Positions 1 through 12,733 of a stretch of DNA of 64,000 bases are shown here, in pieces. Position numbers and translations under genes: made by a program. Origin of the DNA: Margaritifera margaritifera (Eukaryota > Mollusca > Bivalvia > Unionida > Margaritiferidae). The notes below the pieces were generated by a model. It did no database searches. It saw nothing but the letters and a program-made list of their open reading frames with translations, and was not told where the DNA came from. The stretch's first letter is position 1, and each line of letters starts with the position of its first letter. The stretch is from positions 868,001-932,000 of the forward strand of contig JAQPZY010001346.1 of the NCBI GenBank assembly GCA_029931535.1. The letters are read 5' to 3'.

Positions 1-284
1 AGTGAGGTAGGATGAAAATAGCCAATGTGTATTGTTTGAGTACTCAATACAATAGCAACAACAACAACAAAATAATAATAACGACATTATCAGATTATCA
101 GATTAATATTACTATTAACTACTACAAGGAAAAGTTTAACACTGATGATCCTAGGTTCAATTACCGGCTGCACGAGGGAAAAAAAGTTCCAAACTTTTGA
201 GTTGCAAGCCCTTTTAGCATTTTTTTTCTTTATTTTGTTTGTATAGGTGAAAAGACTTGTACATATGTCAGGCCGCTTGACTTC

Positions 285-640
285 ATTTAAATATATGTGA
301 AAATGTATTTTCACAGGTAAAATAGTTACTTATGTGAAATCAATTTATTTCACATATGTGAAAATCTATTTCACTTATGTGAAATTCATTTTTACATGTG
401 AAAGAAATGATGTAATTAACATATATAAAATGATTTTTAACTTAAAAAAGACTTATTTCACATATGTAAAATAAGTTTCACATATATGAAATACATTTTT
501 ACTAATGTAAAATGCCTTTTCACATATATTTAAAAAATTGACTTTATTTCACATGTAATAATTTCATATCTGAACAAGAGTTTCGTATATGTAACACAAG
601 CCTTTATTTCACATACGTAAAATTCTTGTTTACATAGTTT
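285..640. repeat. Array of TTTCACATATGTGAAA-like palindromes
   Basis: About ten variants of TTCACATATGTGAAA, TTTCACTTATGTGAAA and TTTCACATATGTAAAA occur on both strands within 355 bases, at irregular spacing. Each is a near-perfect palindrome centred on CATATG or similar. Confidence 0.75.
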
Positions 641-660
641 TTTCGCACATGCGTAAATAG

Positions 661-2079
661 GAACTGATGCTAAAACGGCATACCATAGATACCAAGTTCA
701 GAGGCGCAATACATTTTTTGACTGAAAATTTATATCAATTCACTTTGATTTCCACTTGTAGGGAGATCATGAAATTGTAGCAACCTTTTTCAGTTGTACA
801 ACAGTGTCTTTCTATCGATTGTATGGTGATTTAGCATCATGAAGATTGTCTTCTTTCACTGTTTATCCGTGGGAGTTGAGTCGATGTCCACGCTGGTTAA
901 TTTTTAAATATGAGAGTTGTGTCACATCCTCTTAATTCGTAACGAGTCATGTTCGTATTTATTCCTGTGTTATCAGATGTGGTTCCATGAGCCAGAATTT
1001 GTCTTTTTGTGTCCCCTTGAAATCTGAACTAGGCCACCTTCAAGCTGTGTCTGGTGAAACAATCAAAATCATGAACACAATTTACCAGGAACATTAAGTA
1101 CTGCCCTCACTGTTGCCTACAGCATGATTTTGAAAAAGCTATGGAGGTTTACAATTGGATCACTATCTATAATGGACATTGAAGAGCTTGTCAAGCTGAT
1201 CATTTCAGTTTCACTAAGTCAGTTCACAATAGACTATCTGATACATAATGAAGTATTACCTGACAAAATTATTACACAATAAATAGCATCTGTAAAGTGA
1301 GACGAGTGACAAGACAATTCAAGAACATCAGTCCTGAACAGACAAGCATGGCTGCAGAGCAGCAATGTGTTCGAGAGGTTATAGAAATACAATATGATTT
1401 GATCAAAACATTGAAAACTACAAAGTCATGAGGAATAAATACAAAACGACATACAAAGCTTTGAAATGGTTACAAGCAAGCATATAGACAGTTTTAACTG
1501 GTGTTGGTATTTCAACAGTTGAATTGTACTTATCTGGGATAGTTACTGGTATAGTTGTTCCATTAAAATCACAGGATTTAGCATGCCAGTTAATGCTATC
1601 TCCATAGTGGGTGAGAGTAAAGCTTCGGAAAAGAAATTTAATATTTCCCTGATGAAACTCAACACCAAAATACTGCTTGTATGCTGCCCATAGAGTATTG
1701 TTCTATATATGATTCATACATGGATTTTAGTAAATTCAAATTGAAACGAAACAAAATGATTAAAACATTGGAAGTGATCCATATTTTTTCTGCTGTCTAG
1801 TGAAAATGTTGGGAAACTTTTCAGTATTAACTTTCATGGGCTACAAGAATGAATTGAAAAACCAGACACCTGCCCAGAGTATTCCATATCCCTGCAATAA
1901 TAGAGATTTTCTGTCAGTAAATAATGCAAAGGGCTAATAAATGGTAGAACATCAATAGAAAATGCTAAAAATTTAACATGAACTCAATATTATTGGAGAC
2001 AGAGGTCTCTGATATTATTACTGATGCATACCGGTAATTTTGTTTACTTATTCCCATCCCCCCTTTAATTTTCTTAGAC
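661..2079. other. Intergenic sequence, nothing recognised
   Basis: There is no frame with recognisable content and no transposon ends. A short open stretch near 1297-1430 gives RRVTRQFKNISPEQTSM and does not match anything I know. Confidence 0.3.
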
Positions 2080-2345
2080 TTTTTAAAATTCTGTCTGTAA
2101 CAACCTTAAAGCCATTAAAGATAAATGCATGAAACTTGGTATACTTATATATAGCCACTACAGTGTGTTGTGTATTAAATTCTTGGGTCCTATCTTTAAG
2201 GTCACAGATCAACCTTTATTGTTTCTGTGCTGATACAAAGTTGCTCAAGGTAGAGGGATGAAATTTGGTACACTTATGTATTTGAACTATGTGTGTTGTG
2301 TCCACAGTCAGGGTCATTGATGATCAATGGTAATTTTTTTCCCAG
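2080..2345. repeat. Family T1-like units, inverse orientation
   Basis: The inverse of the T1 GTGACCTT-AAAGATAGGACC block appears at 2188-2210. ATGAAACTTGGTATACTTAT and ATGAAATTTGGTACACTTAT at 2130 and 2259 mark two units about 129 bases apart. Confidence 0.5.
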
Positions 2346-3479
2346 TGGCCCCCCCCCCGACACTTTGGGCCTACACAGATCTGATAGCACAGTTTAATAA
2401 CATGGGCGAGTCAAATTTTTTATCAACAGGGAACAGGGGAATCGTGTTATGGACAAAATTTTAAGAGAAAATCTGTTACGAACATCACGGTCACATTACA
2501 AGTTATTTGTGCACTCAGAAGCAGCTTAATCAGTCTGAGCGCTGTATACACATGCATCTTAAAATTTTGCATAGTGATGGTTAGAATGTATCTCAGCTGA
2601 CCAGCCTTTTTCTGGACCAGTCCATGTTTTGTTTACATAAATATTTACATTCATGCAGAACCCATATGCACCATCGGAGTTGTATACAACTGTTGCATGC
2701 TCTATAATATTTTCAAAATCACGTCCACGTCACTATTTTTTCACTTGCTCTTTATAATCATTTGAGATCAGGGATGAAACCCACAATGCCATAAAATTCC
2801 TACTTTCTGATTTGAAACAACACTGTCAGGTCAACTAAAATGTTTGTAAAAATTAACACAAAGAAAACCAAACAAATGATTAATTTCTTTAATTCCAAAT
2901 ATTAAGCCAATCCGATTATATTTAGTGCAATAAAACTAATAAAAGAGTGCAATCATAAAATAAAAGATACAAATGCACAACATCACATACAAAATTGGTC
3001 AGAATACAACATTTATATTTCATGTTCAGTAAAACCCTGAAAACTCAATTTCAACTCAAACATCTGGCATCATAAGAACGATTTGTATATTCCCAACATA
3101 ATGTCTTTGGGCTTTTATAAAGATCACTTTTCATAATTCTATCATTGATCATACTAATACTATGAATAACTCTTTTATGTTAGTATTTCAAGGCATTTCT
3201 ATTTGCATTCCTATCAAAATGTTCTGTTAAACTTTAACCAATGATCAGGACAAAAACATGCCAATCCTTAGTGATGTGTTTTCATGTGCAAGTTCATACA
3301 TGCAAGACAACATAAACTGGCAATATTTTTGGATGGTGATCCTTGAAATTTGTCAAGACAATTAGTTTATTGTCTCTTGTGGGTTGTCTTGAAAACTTTA
3401 GTAACTAAAATCGTAACTGAAGCATATCTTTTTGGCTCTCAGTACTCTGAGTTTTCAGAGTTTTGCTGCGATTAACAAG
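2346..3479. other. Intergenic sequence, nothing recognised
   Basis: AT-rich with a C10-like tract at 2348-2358. No gene, RNA or transposon signal was identified. Confidence 0.3.
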
Positions 3480-4065
3480 AGTGCAATGAAGGTCACATTG
3501 TACACCTGCTCCATGTTTAATAGTCCTTTGTGTTGATTTGTCTGAAGTTTTTGTGCAGAAACTATTTTTCTTCCTTCAGAGTGACTTTGACCTTTGACCT
3601 TTTGGTCTCAAAATAAAAGGCCTCTTCCCTACCCTAAGTGCAAGTCATCCACAAAATCTGGACCAGGTCTGTAAAGTAAAACTAATGTGATTGTGTTTAA
3701 TCCATTTTTTTAATTTCAGTCAGTGCCCTTGACCTTTGGATCCCAAATTCAATAGCCTTCTTCCTTACCCCAAGTGCAAGCCATCCACATTGTTTGATTG
3801 AGGCATGTCATGCAGAACAATTGTTATTGTGCAGAAACCATTTTTCTTCTTTCAGTAATAGTGACCTTGACCTTTGAGCTTTTGCCCCCAATCTATAGGG
3901 TTCTTCCTTACTCCAAGCGAAAGCCATCCACAAGTTTGGTAACTGCAGATGGTTGACAACTAAGTTATTGTGTTCAGAAACTAAACTGGTAAGAGGACAG
4001 ATGGCGTAACAGACAACATCACAGCATAATATGCTCCATCTTATGGTGGGCATATAAAAAAGTTA
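3480..4065. repeat. Diverged tandem array, family T2
   Basis: Three to four units carry TTTTTCTTCTTTCAGT, TGACCTTGACCTTTGA, AATCTATAGG-like, CCCAAGTGCAAGCCATCCAC. It ends ACAACATCACAGCATAATAT, GCTCCATCTTATGGTGGGCA, TATAAAAAA. Confidence 0.72.
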
Positions 4066-4880
4066 CCCTATAAGTAAAATGTATAATGTTAGTATCAATA
4101 TACAGTACGAAAGAAGTCTGAACTATCAAATTTGTGTTACCTAAGACATATATAAAAAAAAGAAAAAAGAAAAAGGAAAAAAGAAGAAACCAAACAATAT
4201 AAGCTCTTTGTTCACTCATTAACAAACTGGTCAGTTTGTTATCAAGTGAATAAGATCAAATGATTAAATCTGCTTCAAGTTTCAGCTAATAGAACAAAAT
4301 GACATCAATAATTTTCCTTTCTCTCTATCATTATTTATGTCAAACAATATCACCATAAAAGGCCCACCAGCCATAAAACAGCTTATTTGAAAGCAAATAT
4401 GGGATTCCCAAACAAGGTGTCTCATTTCATCAGAGGTTATGCTACCAAATTACAAACCAATATTTGAAGTCTTTATATACATATTTATCCTTATAAGAAT
4501 CTGTTATATACTTTATCAAATGACAAAATCTAAAAATTTGATTAGTAATTCATACTTATCTGATCCTCATAAAAAAATTAATTTAATGTGTAATAAAAAA
4601 TATTCCTTTCAGCTGATTCAATTCCTGACTGTCAAAACTATAAAGAAAAAGTATCAAGAAATAAATCAACTATGCGGCAAACATTGAATAATAAGATGCA
4701 AAGGAACTTGTCATGTAAAAAAAGTTCATATACTAGCTACAAACAGTTCAAAATCTTTTATAGCTACTTGAAAGTGGAACCCTCTCCACACACACACACT
4801 ATGACTATGATATCTGCATGACCAGATAAAAGGAGTCACACATTACTGTATATATCTGACCTGTACCTTCGTATTTTCAT

Positions 4881-4994
4881 TCAGCTGTTATGACATAAAT
4901 TACTTCTTTCTTTGTCAGATATATTTTCAGTCATTTTCATCTGAAGCAGAGTGACATATACTGAAAAGAACATTATGCAAAGTAAAGACAAAAC
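4881..4994 (-). CDS. Doubtful terminal exon with a short hydrophobic segment
   Basis: The minus-strand acceptor TTTTTCCTTTCAG is followed by an open frame of 37 codons: VLSLLCIMFFSVYVTLL (membrane-like), then an acidic and polar tail MTENISDKERSNLCHNS and TGA. No upstream exon or homologue is recognised. It could be the last exon of a further minus-strand gene or an alternative tail of the RNF213-like transcript, or chance. Confidence 0.2.
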   Translation of the reverse strand, partial: VLSLLCIMFFSVYVTLLQMKMTENISDKERSNLCHNS

Positions 4995-5664
4995 CTGAAA
5001 GGAAAAATATTTAAGCATGTTAGTAAACATAAAAAAACATGTAATATTTAAACAACTGTTTTATATATGAATATACATGCTACTCAAGCAAATATATATA
5101 TCTATGCATACTATCATATGCAAAATACACATCAGGAAACATGTTTAAACTTTCCTTCATCAACATTCGCAGCCATATGTTATTTCTATATTATTTTGTC
5201 ATTGAAATGCTGGCTGCATCTGTGATAAGTATTAGGTGACATAATCTTCAAGATAGGGCTGGGTATTGTCAGTTCACTTCTGATATGATATGCATCAGGA
5301 TATGCAACTTGACGTTACACATTTCATTATTCAAGCATGTTTACTTGTAAATTGTTGTTGTGTTTGCTGAACTTACCATATTACAGTGAAGTTCCATTTA
5401 CCAAGGATATGGAGACATGCTTGCTGCACCATTAGTTGTGTGGACAGATGTGAAGCAAAGACTAAAACATATAGCCGTACAGTCAATTTTGTTTATTTCC
5501 TGTAGTGTGTAACTGACTGATTAATATGGAAAACAGCTTGCTTTATTGATTTATTCCATTCACTGAAAATAATTTTTCATGATAAGTCAAGTGTTTGGTG
5601 GAATTTGAACACACCAATACAGTTAAGAACGATTATCATTCGTTGTATCTGCATGTAATATTCA

Positions 5665-5836
5665 TCTATGCTGGTTTATTGGTATACCAATCTAATCCTA
5701 CTTTCAGACAACTTTCCTGAATGAATAGTTCATCCTGCAGATTACGTATATCTATTCTGGTTTATTGGTATACCAATCCAACCCTACTTTCAGACAACTT
5801 TCCTGAATGAACAGTTCATCATGCAGATTAAGCATA
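5665..5836. repeat. 86-base tandem duplication (two copies)
   Basis: CTGGTTTATTGGTATACCAA, CTACTTTCAGACAACTTTCC and TGAATGAA(T/C)AGTTCATC occur twice at a spacing of 86 bases, with few differences. Confidence 0.88.
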
Positions 5837-7170
5837 TCTCTATTTCCCTTTAACTATCTATAGACTGCTACGTACAAATTCCAGTTGCAAAATTTATATA
5901 GAAGATGTAACACAAGTAAATCAAAATCATAATATTTTAGTGTCATTCAATTTTTGCAAATACACTTAATTCAACATGTTAGTAACACTAAGTTTTACAA
6001 GTAAAAATGTATGCTTAATCTTTTATCATATCATTTGTGGCAAAAAACATTTTTCAACATGTAGCTTCTCAGTTAGGTTGCTTGTTGTGCTTGGTAAAAC
6101 TTAGTGACTTACAATATCTTCGTCATAGAATGTCACAACCAATAAAGACCAATTATGGTCTACATATGCACATGCTGCATGTTGCAAGATACAACGTTTG
6201 AAGTATCACTTCTCAGCAGAACAATCAAAGTTGTATTGTATATAAAAGCCTAATTATCCTTACAAATCATAAAAAGGAAACAAAATATATACATATTCAA
6301 ATCTTCTGCATGCTTTTTATATTTTCATAATTTTAATTAATAATTACTTTTTGTATGTTCTTGAAACATGGATTGATATAATGTAGTATTTTAATACTAA
6401 AATTGAATCTTCATTTAAAGGTGAAATTTCAGGAAAGTCCAGTTTCTGATTGAAAACAATTATTTTGCAAATTTTATCCTGGTACAAAAATATTTCATAC
6501 AAGTACGAAGAGTAAAAACATTTAAATAAAATAAATAAACATTTAATAGGAAATATGAAAGCATGTAAGTAAAATATATTCAAATATTTAAAACTTCTTT
6601 TGATATGGGAGACGTCATGTCATAAACGTTAATACTAAATAAAAATAAAAATAAAAATATTTTAAGTTTCTTTTGACATGCAACATGTCACAAAAACAGA
6701 ATGTCTAATACACATTACATAACAAATTTACACATAACAAATTTACACATATATTGTCACAAAAATCATACATTTTTCAAATCATACTGACAAATGAGGC
6801 AATTTTTTGCAGGACTAAATATGCAAGCAGCAAACTCAACTTACAGTATAAGAAAAAAACTACTTCCAAGCCAGACCACCTGTAAGCCATCAATGGGATA
6901 GAAAACATAGAAAAAATGTATTATAAGTGTTAATGAAACATATACTGATAAATACCACTTTTTACACATTGTAGTATAAAAATTCATTCTTTCTTGGTCT
7001 GCAAATTACACTGAGGCAATATATTGTAGGAGTCATTATGCATGTCAAATGTCAAACATACAACCTCCCAAAGTTAAGACATCACTGGTAAAAACAAAAA
7101 ACAAAACAAATTTAACTGAAGCCATCACTGGGGACAAAAAAGTCATCATCACAAGGGTTCATAAAACATA

Positions 7171-7172
<2 letters not shown>
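5837..7172. other. Intergenic sequence, nothing recognised
   Basis: Very AT-rich, with a short ACAAATTTACACATA duplication at 6720-6750. No coding, RNA or transposon signal seen. Confidence 0.3.

Positions 7173-7250
<78 letters not shown>
7173..7250. repeat. (AT)n followed by (GT)n microsatellite
   Basis: AT tract at 7173-7234, then GT to about 7250. Three minus-strand ORFs across it are products of the repeat. Confidence 0.95.
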
Positions 7251-7266
7251 ATGTATATACACACAC

Positions 7267-7394
7267 AAAAAATATGAACAGTAGTATAACAAAAAAGACA
7301 CACTTTCTCTGCTGGCATATGAAAACAGACAAAAAATATGAACAGTAGTATAACAAAAAAGACACACTTTCTCTGCTGGCATATGAAAACAGAC
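7267..7394. repeat. Perfect 64-base tandem duplication
   Basis: 7267-7330 and 7331-7394 are identical by eye. The duplication directly follows an (AT)n/(GT)n tract, pointing to a recent slippage or repair event. Confidence 0.93.
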
Positions 7395-8224
7395 AATGTG
7401 TTGCAAGTGTCAATATACATATGGTGTGCTATATACATGACAAATCTGTCTTTGAGCTAGATACTCCATAATTCAGTGATCACTGGGATAAAACTTCCAT
7501 GTTTAAGGAGTTTATATGGAATGTATGAATTAGCCATATAATAATGAGAAAAAAAGGTTTCCTTCATTAATTTTAGAAATATTTATATTTGATTGGAGTA
7601 TGAAAGAAATCATCTACATTTGGCCCAAGCAAAAATACCCCTTTGAATGGTTAAAGTCCTTTACGATGATTCCAGGACTTCTCTCAGAAATTGTCACTAA
7701 TTGAAACCAGACACAAGTTTTAATATATCAAGCTAGTTGACATCAACTAGTAAAACACATAAAAATAATACAGTTCCATCTCAAAGTATATACAAAAATG
7801 GATAAGAATAGAAATCAATGTACATCAAAATCATAGAATATATATATATATCATGCAAGAAAGTGTATTGATTAACCAACCATCAAAAAAAATTTGAAAC
7901 AAAACATTAAAAAATGTACAAGTAATCACAGAATATTGCTAAGAGCATCACAGAATACTGTAAAGATAATCAAAAATATGTTTTAATTAACAAAATATAA
8001 ATCACAAAGATGAAAAATATGTTTTGTAATTACAATTGGATTTATCAAATGCTGACTGCATGCCTTATTCTCTTTTCAAGAGCAAATTATAGCAACTATC
8101 TGATTTGACCAAGGTTGTAACAGTACCTTTAAATTATTCACATTTGATAATACTAATGTCTTATCACTGAAACTTGTCCATCAAAGCATACAAGATTTGC
8201 ATTCACAATTTGCAGGAATGTGCA

Positions 8225-8290
8225 TATAGTAGCAAGTTTTATCTGCTGTGTTGCTAACAAGCAAATTTTATCTGCTGTGTTACTAACAGA
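8225..8290. repeat. Short tandem duplication, about 33-base unit
   Basis: TTTTATCTGCTGTGTTGCTA is repeated as TTTTATCTGCTGTGTTACTA, with similar GCAA flanks. Lies downstream of the candidate polyadenylation signal. Confidence 0.7.
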
Positions 8291-8375
8291 GGACTATGGA
8301 TTTAAAAAGAAACAAGAAAACTTTAAAGGCACTCATGGCTTGAAAAAACTTGCACTTTTATAAAAATATTCTCTA

Positions 8376-8630
8376 TTTATTGTTGATAAGCAGAATAAAA
8401 TTTCATATACCAGTGCCATAATACAAAGTGTGTTCTGGTAATAATTATATCAATGTGCAGTTGAAAGTTTTATAGCTGAAGCAGAGATATACCATGCATG
8501 AATGTCAATATTTCAGATGAAGGTAGTGTTTACAGTGGATCTTCTTTCCTCCCCATGGTATGAATACAGTATATATTTTCCTAAGAGTGTAAAATTGTTG
8601 CAGTTGGGGCAGTATTTACAGCAGGAATGA
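8376..8630 (-). other. Candidate 3' untranslated region of the RNF213-like gene
   Basis: This is minus-strand sequence after the TAA stop, with no splice acceptor needed. The first canonical AATAAA on this strand lies at 8381-8376, about 250 bases after the stop, and would place cleavage near 8350-8365. The true UTR could be longer; there is no transcript evidence here. Confidence 0.4.
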
Positions 8631-8778
8631 TTATTTTTGTTTTGTTTTTGCCAGTAGACGCTGGTAAGTAAGTGCCCAGGTGGCCACACAGAATTTCGAT
8701 AAAACTCCATCTGGGAAGGTGTCCAATCTAATATCAAGATCCTTGTCCATCTTTAATGCTTGTAGATAGTCTTTGAAC
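8631..8778 (-). CDS. RNF213: RNF213-like terminal exon with stop codon
   Basis: The coding part is 148 nt. The acceptor is GTTCCTTTCAG|G. The exon reads FKDYLQALKMDKDLDI, RLDTFPDGVLSKFCVATWAL and a short basic tail ending LAKTKQK before TAA at 8633-8631. The pattern FP-x(2)-L, two residues, then a Cys and Trp matches the extreme C-terminus expected for RNF213. Together with the phase match to the previous exon this makes it the natural end of the protein. Confidence 0.86.
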
Positions 8779-11700
8779 CTGAAAGGAACACATTTATTAA
8801 TATATGGCATGTAATTGTTAAATATAACCTTTAAGGCTTTGTTCATGATATTCACTAGTTTAGATAATTCTGCAATTTGTCATGATGCCCTAGACTTTAA
8901 TAACCAGCATCCTCTCATATCCAGGGCTGACAAACTTCACATTTCTACATTTATCAGCCCTGGGTTCATTGACCAGCAAAGCCTCTGTTTACATAAAGAT
9001 CCATATCATCACACAGCAAATCAATTAAGCAATTAGATCTTTTATTGCAAAATACATTCTCTTCTTCCTGTGAGATACCAGTTTTTGAACTAAAATATAC
9101 TTTAATAATACTTACGTGGTCATAATACATTATGAGTATGATCACTAACCAGCTTAAATTCTCATTTCACCGACTTCACAACAATGTCTCTTGTGGAGTT
9201 TTATGTATTAAATGAATTTCTATACCAGGGGTGTCAAACTCATTTGCTATGGCGGGCCAGATTTGATATCAATAATAATAAATAATAATAAATAATGAGT
9301 CTGGCGGGCCATATGTTTCACACCCTGTTCTATACTTTGCCTTTTGGAAATTTGGAAATATGTATATATTCTCATTCTCTGCCATTCTGTTATGTCATCA
9401 GTTCTGCATGACATAACCTATTAATGGAAAGTGGAAAAACAGTGTTCACATATTCTTTGCGATCTGATTTAAAATTACTAACTGCAGTACACTTAGAACT
9501 GTAAATCATGTGCCCCCCCCCCCCCCTTCCGTAACTGAACTGTGTGATTGACTTGACTGGATTCAGCATTATGTGGTCAGATTAACAAAATTTTTAATTA
9601 CAAACACTTTAAAATCAGGAGATAATTTTGCATGTTCAACTACAATATGTGGGAGATAATTTGAAAGATGAATGGAGATCTGAGCTGTTTGTGTCTAGGA
9701 TGAGTAAGTGACAGGTGGAATACACCTGAAAATTTAGGTATTATAGATTCTTCAACACCATGCAACAAATTTGTTATACCTGGTATGATGGGTCCTATAA
9801 TGAAAAATAAAATGCATTATATAAAATGTAAATCTAACAACATTTTGCCAGTTATTTACTAATTAAATGTTCCTGTTCTTCCTATTTGTTACTGCAGATG
9901 ATCTAAACAAATTCCTCATCATTTTGGTTTTAAATAACAGAGATAACCAGGATAAATCAGCTTGCCCAAGCATTGGTTCTAGAAGAAGGTCTACTAGTAT
10001 ATTTTCTCTACTGTAAATCTAAGAAGTGGCAATAATGGGTCTGATTGCTCATCTGACCAGATGGGCTGGATTGGAAGAGCTCAAGAATAACAACTTACTT
10101 GTTATCTTCAGCATCCACATAGTCTTCAGCATCTGGGTTTTGTGGGACAGAGATGACAAGAATAATACACTCAAACATTAACTCAACAAGAAGGTCATGT
10201 CTCTCTATGGACATAGGCTGGAGGAAATTCATCATTTGTTCATGGAGTACAGCACTCAGCTGTTTGTGGAACTGCTCTGGTACTCCATCAAATATTGCCT
10301 GCAAACAAAATAAATGTATTAGCTAGTCAGTGTTAAGGTAAGGTGCAGATTGAAGCTTGGGCTGTCATACTGGGATACTTTTGAAACAGCAGAACATGAG
10401 ATTAGGCAAAATAATCTGTAAGTTTCATTGTGTCTGCCAGATGTTTGTGAAATTTAGTATAAAAACCATTCAAAGGAGGTGTAAAAGTTGTAAGAAAAAA
10501 GAAAACATCGATAAATTATTAAATGTACTGATAAATGTGTCATTTTGGTTCCAGATTTTCTGTTGCTTTAGCTTTAGCACTATCTGCATTTCTGCTCATG
10601 TTTTCTTTCTCAGGACTTCAAACAAGTCTTGAATGGTGATTGTAAAAGTTTGCAGTTGTTGCTAGTATCTTTGTTCTTTTTTACAGGGACCTATATTGTA
10701 CATATTTTGTTCTAAAGGCCTTATATGTGTTGACACACCAACACACAATATATTTAAAAAGCACATGGTTTAGGGCACTGAAGTAATGTCTATAGTACAG
10801 ACCTAGGGACAATTGTTTAATTATAGGATTTTGATAAGTTCAGAGGGTAAGCTTTCACACCACTGTTGTCTTGTGCTTTGGGGCTGTAGAGTGTTTAAAC
10901 TAATGGTAAAACATAATGAACAAACAATTGCATGAGACAATTATTGGCATCATAGGGACCAACCATTTAATTGGGGTGGGGGGGGGGGTCTGGGATTCTT
11001 TTGAAAAAAAATTCTGACCCCTCCATACTTGCCATATTCCCAGACAGTGTTGGGTTTTTTTTGAGACTCAAAAAGTGTGTTTTGAGGTCGCAATGGGGGT
11101 CAGTGCGCATGACCTCCCAAAAGCGACGTCATCAAATTGAGAAAAAGATATCTTTTCAAACCAGCCTTTAGGCAAATAACTGTAAATTCAAATCTGAATA
11201 AAAAGAAAATACCATCTGTTTTCTCTTAAGCATTTAATATACTTACAAAAAAAAAAAAAAAAGAAGGTAGACTCAGCATTGTCAAATAACATCACCACAA
11301 ACATGGTCACAACTTCACAGACATTAAATACAAAAATACACCAAGTTACTGTCTTTAAAATCCATTGGACAGTGGAATATAGTTTAAATTACATGCTGTC
11401 TTTGCTGCTTTCACTAGTTCAGTAGTTGGCTTGATGGTAATGCAAGTGTCATTTGTGTTCACAAATATGCCTACACTTTTCCTTTGCGAATGTGCATCCA
11501 CGTCTATGTTGGCACAAGCAATGGCCAAAGTCGCTAAAAGTGATAAAACCTGTTAGATGGCAATGAATATCCATTTCAAAACAATGAATCTGGCAATGAA
11601 AACATTTAAGGTTTGTGGTAGTCGGCCGAGTTGCTAAAGTCTTTGGCCGCTATTGTAACGTATTTTCGAGGTTAAAGTCACAACTATGGCAGTGAAGATT

Positions 11701-12658
11701 TATTTTATTCTCAAGCTGAATTAATGAAAAAGATACTAATTTATGCAAATACACAATTTCTTTTGATTATTGATTTAATACTTTTAAATTATTAAAATTC
11801 CATGGTGCAGTTCATTTCAAGTTAACCAGATATTTAAACATGTTAATGCTTTCACGAGTTACTTGATCACATGATAAACGTTTATTGCAATCATGTAAAT
11901 GTCCAAGGAAAATATGGGAAAGTTAAGGTGTCAAAACAGTCGAAGCAAATAAGATTATCTCATTTTTTTAGCACTTCTAGTGCATTATGTACTACAATTT
12001 TCCTTTGTCCCTTTAAAATGTTGTGTGTCCCTTAAATCTGGAGGGTGAGGGACACAGTGTCCCCTGACCTTTGGATCATAGGTGCACATCACCCTAGCTA
12101 TTGTGAGCAAATATTCAGTAAATCTCCGAAAGCTGTCTATTTATCTATGACCGCCTTACCTTTTAATTGTCTTTAAAATGGCTGTATAAACTGCCCCGAA
12201 GATAGTTTTACATGAACTCTGAGCAAGACTATTTACTGTTTACACATCCCACAGATTATGGGTATATATCATTGTGATCAAGAAATGTACATTTTTTCGT
12301 GGAAATTTTTTTTTTGGTCGCCAAGATTGCTGAAAATTGTGTTTTTCGAAACATGACTGTGTCGGGGGTTTTGGGAGTCCGAAATCGTGTTTTTCGCATG
12401 ACACATCGTGTTATGGCATTGATTTGTAGAAAAAAAGAACTAATTAGATTCATTATATATGTATTAGCCAAAAACAAAAACCAAACAAATATCTTGAGGT
12501 AAAATAAAAGTAAAATGCTGGTTCCAAAGAAAATCTTAGGCCTCCCCCAGCTGAAACTTGAATGGTCAGTCCCTTATAGCCAATGTCCGACATGTCAAGT
12601 TAGCAGTCATTTGAGCTCATTTGTTGGTCATGTCTGGCAAATACAGTAATTTAAGGAT

Positions 12659-12733
<75 letters not shown>

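Noticed and set aside
7049..7438. Overlapping ORFs rich in Tyr-Ile repeats
   Set aside because: Produced by the (AT)n/(GT)n tract and the 64-base duplication.
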